A DNA stretch of 10,152 nt, from positions 9,357 to 19,508 of the forward strand of contig JAOZOG010000017.1 in the NCBI GenBank assembly GCA_029933395.1. Reading direction: 5' to 3'. Under the pieces are notes generated by a model. That model did no database searches and was not told where the DNA came from. It was given only the letters and a program-made list of their open reading frames with translations. Of this stretch, positions 7,595 to 10,152 are shown in pieces. The translations under genes and the position numbers were made by a program. Position 1 is the stretch's first letter. The number at the start of each line of letters is the position of its first letter. This DNA is from Sulfurovaceae bacterium. Its GTDB lineage: Bacteria; Campylobacterota; Campylobacteria; Campylobacterales; Sulfurovaceae.

Positions 7595-9321
7595 GCGCAT
7601 TTTTCAGGATCGTACTGATCGTACTGTTTGCCGCCATTATCAGCCCTACACTCTCGTTTGCCGAGATACTGCCCTCCGCAATCAAATCCGCACTCAATAG
7701 ACACAAGTTCAACCGAAACAATGTGGCGATCTATATCAAAGAGACGGGCAAAAACAGAATCGTCGCCTCGATGAATATCGACAAGGAGATGCTGCCCGCT
7801 TCAGTGATCAAGGTCTACAGTGCCTACGCGATACTGCTCGAGCTGGGGTACGACTATCGCTGGCCTACCAAATTCTATATGACAGGAAAGCTTCAGAGGG
7901 GCGTTCTCTATGGCGACATCGTCGTTAAAGGTTTTGGAGATCCTACACTCAAGACGGCAGATCTCCCCCGTATCGTCTCGGCACTGAAGGCCAGAGGGAT
8001 CAGGAAGATCAAGGGTAATATCATCATCGACCGGAGCTACTTCACCGTTCCCAAGCGCGACAGTTCCCACTTCGACAAAAATATCTACAGCGCCTACAAC
8101 GCGATGCCCGACGCACTGATGTTCAATCAGCATATGAGCAAATTTTCGATCGCGTACAAAAATGGCAAACATCGGGTGATCAAAGATATTCCCGGCGAGA
8201 GTTATCGTGTCGTCAACAAGATCAAGAGTGTTTCGAGCAGCTGCAAAGGGAGCCGCTCCTGGCCAAGTATACGGGTAGACCACTCGACCAGTACCCCGAT
8301 CCTGAGAGTCTCCGGCACACTCTCGAAGCATTGCCGCAAACGAAGCTACAACTATATCATTACCAAATCCTACAAAGAGTTTTATGCTGCATTCAAGCGT
8401 CAGCTCAAGCGGGCAGGGATCGCCTACAGTGGACGTATGAGGGTAGGAAAAGTACCTGCCGGAGCGAAACTGATCTATACTCACTATTCACCGCCACTGG
8501 AAAAAGTGATCTCCATCACTGCCAAAAAGAGTAATAACCTTTTTGCCAGACATCTGCTGCTGACACTGGGAGCCAGGATCTACGGCCCACCGGCCAATCT
8601 CGATAAGGGCCGCAGGGCTGTGACGCAAATCCTCAACCGTTACCGCCTGCTCGATACGCCCAAATGCCATATCGATAACGGCTGTGGCCTCTCCAGGATT
8701 TCGAAGATCACAGCACGCAGTATGGCGCGGGTGCTCGACCATGCCTACAAGGGGTATGGAAAGCGCTGGATGAACACCCTCTCTATCGCAGGGACAGATG
8801 GCACGATACGGCGCCGTTTCCGTAATACCAGTGTCAAAAACCGTGCATGGATGAAGACAGGAACCCTCAATAACGCCAAGAATATTGTCGGCTACGTCAA
8901 AAGCCGGTCAGGCAAACTCTATACAGTCGTCATTCTCACCAATGGAAAGCGGGCGAGATGGCACGGTGCCAATCTGGAAAACGATATCATCAAGTGGCTG
9001 ATCGGCTACAGGGGGTCGGGTGTAAGCGGCGGTCGTGATCCGATGCGCGAAGAGCTCAAGCTCAAAGATAAGGTGGTCTGGGGAGATATCGATGCTGCCG
9101 CTATCGCAGGAAGCTACTATGTGCAGGTCGGCTCTTTTGACAGTGTGCCTGACGAACGCTTCCTGACCAATCTGAAAAATAACGGCTTCTCTTATCGTAT
9201 CATCAGCGTCGAAAACCGTTTCAAGGTGATGGTGGGTCCCTACAGTGACCGTCCTCAGGCCGACAAGGCACTCCAAAAGCTCAAAAAGGAGACCCCCGGC
9301 GCCTACGTCACGCAACTGTAG
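7591..9321 (+). CDS. dacB: D-Ala-D-Ala carboxypeptidase/endopeptidase (PBP4, peptidase S13) with C-terminal SPOR domain
   Basis: A periplasmic penicillin-binding protein that would remove terminal D-Ala from peptidoglycan stem peptides or cut cross-links. The 576 residues begin with a signal peptide (1-24, cleavage probably after SFA). The three active-site motifs of the S13 family are present: Ser71-x-x-Lys74 (PASVIKVY), Ser314-Asn315-Asn316 (KKSNNLFAR) and Lys422-Thr423-Gly424 (MKTGTLNN). The 240 residues between the first two motifs match the insert domains typical of PBP4. A linker (about 474-505) leads to a SPOR domain (508-573: SYYVQVGSFDS through VGPYSDRPQADKALQKL), which in other proteins binds glycan strands stripped of peptides at the septum. 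Four cysteines (218, 248, 359, 365) could form disulfides. ATG 7591 overlaps the ovoB stop as ATGA, with GAGAGG at 7581-7586. The protein is very basic. Confidence 0.93.
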   Translation: MSAFFRIVLIVLFAAIISPTLSFAEILPSAIKSALNRHKFNRNNVAIYIKETGKNRIVASMNIDKEMLPASVIKVYSAYAILLELGYDYRWPTKFYMTGKLQRGVLYGDIVVKGFGDPTLKTADLPRIVSALKARGIRKIKGNIIIDRSYFTVPKRDSSHFDKNIYSAYNAMPDALMFNQHMSKFSIAYKNGKHRVIKDIPGESYRVVNKIKSVSSSCKGSRSWPSIRVDHSTSTPILRVSGTLSKHCRKRSYNYIITKSYKEFYAAFKRQLKRAGIAYSGRMRVGKVPAGAKLIYTHYSPPLEKVISITAKKSNNLFARHLLLTLGARIYGPPANLDKGRRAVTQILNRYRLLDTPKCHIDNGCGLSRISKITARSMARVLDHAYKGYGKRWMNTLSIAGTDGTIRRRFRNTSVKNRAWMKTGTLNNAKNIVGYVKSRSGKLYTVVILTNGKRARWHGANLENDIIKWLIGYRGSGVSGGRDPMREELKLKDKVVWGDIDAAAIAGSYYVQVGSFDSVPDERFLTNLKNNGFSYRIISVENRFKVMVGPYSDRPQADKALQKLKKETPGAYVTQL

Positions 9322-9348
9322 CAACTTCACAAAAAGCGACTCTTCGGG

Positions 9349-9369
9349 AATATATCAATTTGATATATT
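9349..9369. promoter_or_regulatory. Perfect 10+1+10 palindrome upstream of radC, candidate operator
   Basis: The left arm AATATATCAA (9349-9358), one central T (9359) and the exact reverse complement of the left arm (9360-9369) form a perfect inverted repeat in the only sizeable gap of the plus-strand run. Such AT-rich dyads with ATCAA/TTGAT cores are typical of dimeric helix-turn-helix regulators. With only one G-C pair per arm and a single central base it is a poor terminator hairpin, though four T follow. Which regulator binds, if any, is unknown. Confidence 0.5.
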
Positions 9370-9394
9370 TTCACCCACGCCACTCCATATCGAT

Positions 9395-9400
9395 TATACT
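9395..9400 (+). promoter_or_regulatory. Possible -10 box of radC promoter
   Basis: TATACT is a good sigma-70 -10 match, 28 bases before the radC start codon. No convincing -35 is seen 17 bases upstream, as is common in Campylobacterota; the palindrome centre would lie near -48 relative to the predicted start point. Alternatively TTGATA at 9360-9365 in the palindrome serves as a -35 for a weaker -10 near 9385. Confidence 0.4.
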
Positions 9401-9415
9401 CCACTTGATTAAATC

Positions 9416-9423
9416 AGGAGGAG
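9416..9423 (+). promoter_or_regulatory. Strong Shine-Dalgarno that fixes the GTG start of radC
   Basis: AGGAGGAG lies five bases before GTG 9429. No ATG is suitably placed, so this site decides the start. Confidence 0.75.
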
Positions 9424-9428
9424 CATCA

Positions 9429-10088
9429 GTGAAACGTATCAGCGAGTTACACCAACTTGACAAACCCAGAGAAAAATTGGCACGAAAAGGGACGCAGGCG
9501 CTCAACAATGAGGAGCTGTTGGCGGTTCTACTGGGTTCCGGGGTGCGAGGGAAAGATGTTCGAAAACTCTCCAGGGAGATAATCGCTCTGTTTGACCGGG
9601 ATTTCGATGCGCTGAGCCTGAAAAACCTTTGTGAAGTACATGGACTCGGACCGGCAAAAGCATCACAGATCCTCGCTGCCATCGAGCTCTCCAGGCGCTA
9701 TCTGATCCGCAGTAACCGGCGTATCACATCCGCCGAAGAAGTCTACGAAGAACTTGTAGAGTATGGGGCCAAAAAACAGGAGCATTTTTTGACGATCACC
9801 CTCGATGGAGCTTCACATATTATCTCGACCCGTACCGTCTTCATCGGTACACTCAATCAGAGTATGGTGCACCCCAGAGAGGTCTTTGCCGATGCCATCA
9901 GTGACCGTGCGGCAGGTGTCATCGTCGCCCACAACCATCCCAGCGGCACGCTCGAGGCCAGTCGTGCCGATATTCAGATCACCCAGCGGCTTAAAGAGGT
10001 CGGCAAACTTACAGGGATTGAGCTGCTCGACCATGTGATTTTGTCGAGAGATGGGTATTATAGTTTTTCGGAAGAGGGGTTGCTTTAG
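9429..10088 (+). CDS. radC: RadC family JAB/MPN+ domain protein
   Basis: RadC proteins are widespread and were once linked to DNA repair, but their biochemical role is not settled; the C-terminal domain has the fold of JAMM zinc metalloproteases. The 219-residue product has the usual layout: an N-terminal segment (RISELHQLDKPREKLARKG) with NNEELLAVLLGSG (26-38), a helix-hairpin-helix-like region HGLGPAKASQILA (71-83), and the JAMM domain with Glu118, HNHPSG (168-173, metal ligands His168 and His170), Ser178 and Asp181. All JAMM positions expected for zinc binding are intact. GTG 9429 is chosen because AGGAGGAG stands five bases upstream; the in-frame TTG at 9360 would translate the palindrome and promoter region. 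It appears to be transcribed apart from the dacB operon. Length is typical of the family. Confidence 0.95.
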   Translation: MKRISELHQLDKPREKLARKGTQALNNEELLAVLLGSGVRGKDVRKLSREIIALFDRDFDALSLKNLCEVHGLGPAKASQILAAIELSRRYLIRSNRRITSAEEVYEELVEYGAKKQEHFLTITLDGASHIISTRTVFIGTLNQSMVHPREVFADAISDRAAGVIVAHNHPSGTLEASRADIQITQRLKEVGKLTGIELLDHVILSRDGYYSFSEEGLL

Positions 10089-10136
10089 GTTTTCCGTATG
10101 TTTGGCATTATGTACTATTTGTGATACCATAAAAAG

Positions 10137-10152
10137 ATGAAACAAAAACTTG
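10137..10152 (+). CDS. Possible start of a further gene, cut by the window end
   Basis: ATG 10137 opens MKQKL and continues to the edge in frame. It lies 48 bases after the radC stop. The upstream AAAAAG is a poor ribosome site, and TACTAT (10113-10118) might be a -10 box. Too short to identify. Confidence 0.25.

Noticed and set aside
9349..9373. Palindrome plus T run as a rho-independent terminator for dacB
   Set aside because: The stem would be almost all A-T with one G-C pair and no proper loop, too weak for a standard intrinsic terminator.
9360..9428. TTG-initiated extension of radC
   Set aside because: It starts inside the palindrome, reads through the likely promoter, and has no ribosome site, whereas GTG 9429 has a strong one.
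10101..10130. Inverted repeat (GGCAT and ATACC) after radC as terminator
   Set aside because: The arms are five bases with a mismatch and a long loop, and no T run follows.
1..10152. Frequent GATC and CGATC words across the window
   Set aside because: They are mostly explained by Ile ATC and Asp GAT codons in a strongly biased set of genes; no clustering at a non-coding site such as an origin was seen.

Overview
The window looks like chromosomal DNA from a free-living member of the Campylobacterota, most likely a Sulfurovum-, Sulfurimonas- or Nitratifractor-like bacterium of roughly balanced base composition. This is inferred from three things: lnt stands head-to-head with yajC-secD-secF, as I recall from Campylobacter; a small membrane protein of a family I associate with this phylum follows secF; and the protein sequences have a Campylobacterota-like character. 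No mobile element, CRISPR array, tRNA or rRNA was seen, and no intergenic gap exceeds about 110 bases.

Layout. On the minus strand, 1-1089 carries most of lnt (apolipoprotein N-acyltransferase), whose 3' end lies outside the window. Only 29 bases separate its start from that of yajC. Seven plus-strand genes then follow without a break: yajC (1119-1397), secD (1384-2949), secF (2958-3929), a four-helix membrane protein probably of the DUF6394 type (3962-4300), ovoA (4332-6440), ovoB (6437-7594) and a PBP4-type D-Ala-D-Ala carboxypeptidase with a C-terminal SPOR domain (7591-9321). Gaps are 32 bases at most and three junctions overlap (14 bases for yajC/secD, ATGA for ovoA/ovoB and for ovoB/dacB), so the run reads as one operon. 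After a 106-base gap holding a perfect palindrome and a possible promoter comes radC (9429-10088, GTG start). A new reading frame may begin at 10137.

Function. YajC, SecD and SecF are the accessory subcomplex of the Sec translocon that uses the proton motive force to finish protein export. Lnt completes lipoprotein acylation on the periplasmic face of the inner membrane, and the SPOR-tagged carboxypeptidase would trim peptidoglycan, probably at the division site. These are all cell-envelope genes. Embedded among them is what appears to be a complete two-gene pathway for the thiol-histidine antioxidant ovothiol A: OvoA (sulfoxide synthase fused to a methyltransferase) joins histidine and cysteine with O2, OvoB (PLP C-S lyase) releases 5-thiohistidine, and the OvoA C-terminal domain N-methylates it.

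The most interesting points are the ovothiol cassette translationally coupled into a Sec/envelope operon, the PBP4-SPOR fusion, the conserved-looking small membrane protein after secF, the perfect 10+1+10 palindrome before radC, and a pair of slippery A-rich heptamers in an AT-rich patch of ovoB. The gene families are known; I see no wholly new system.
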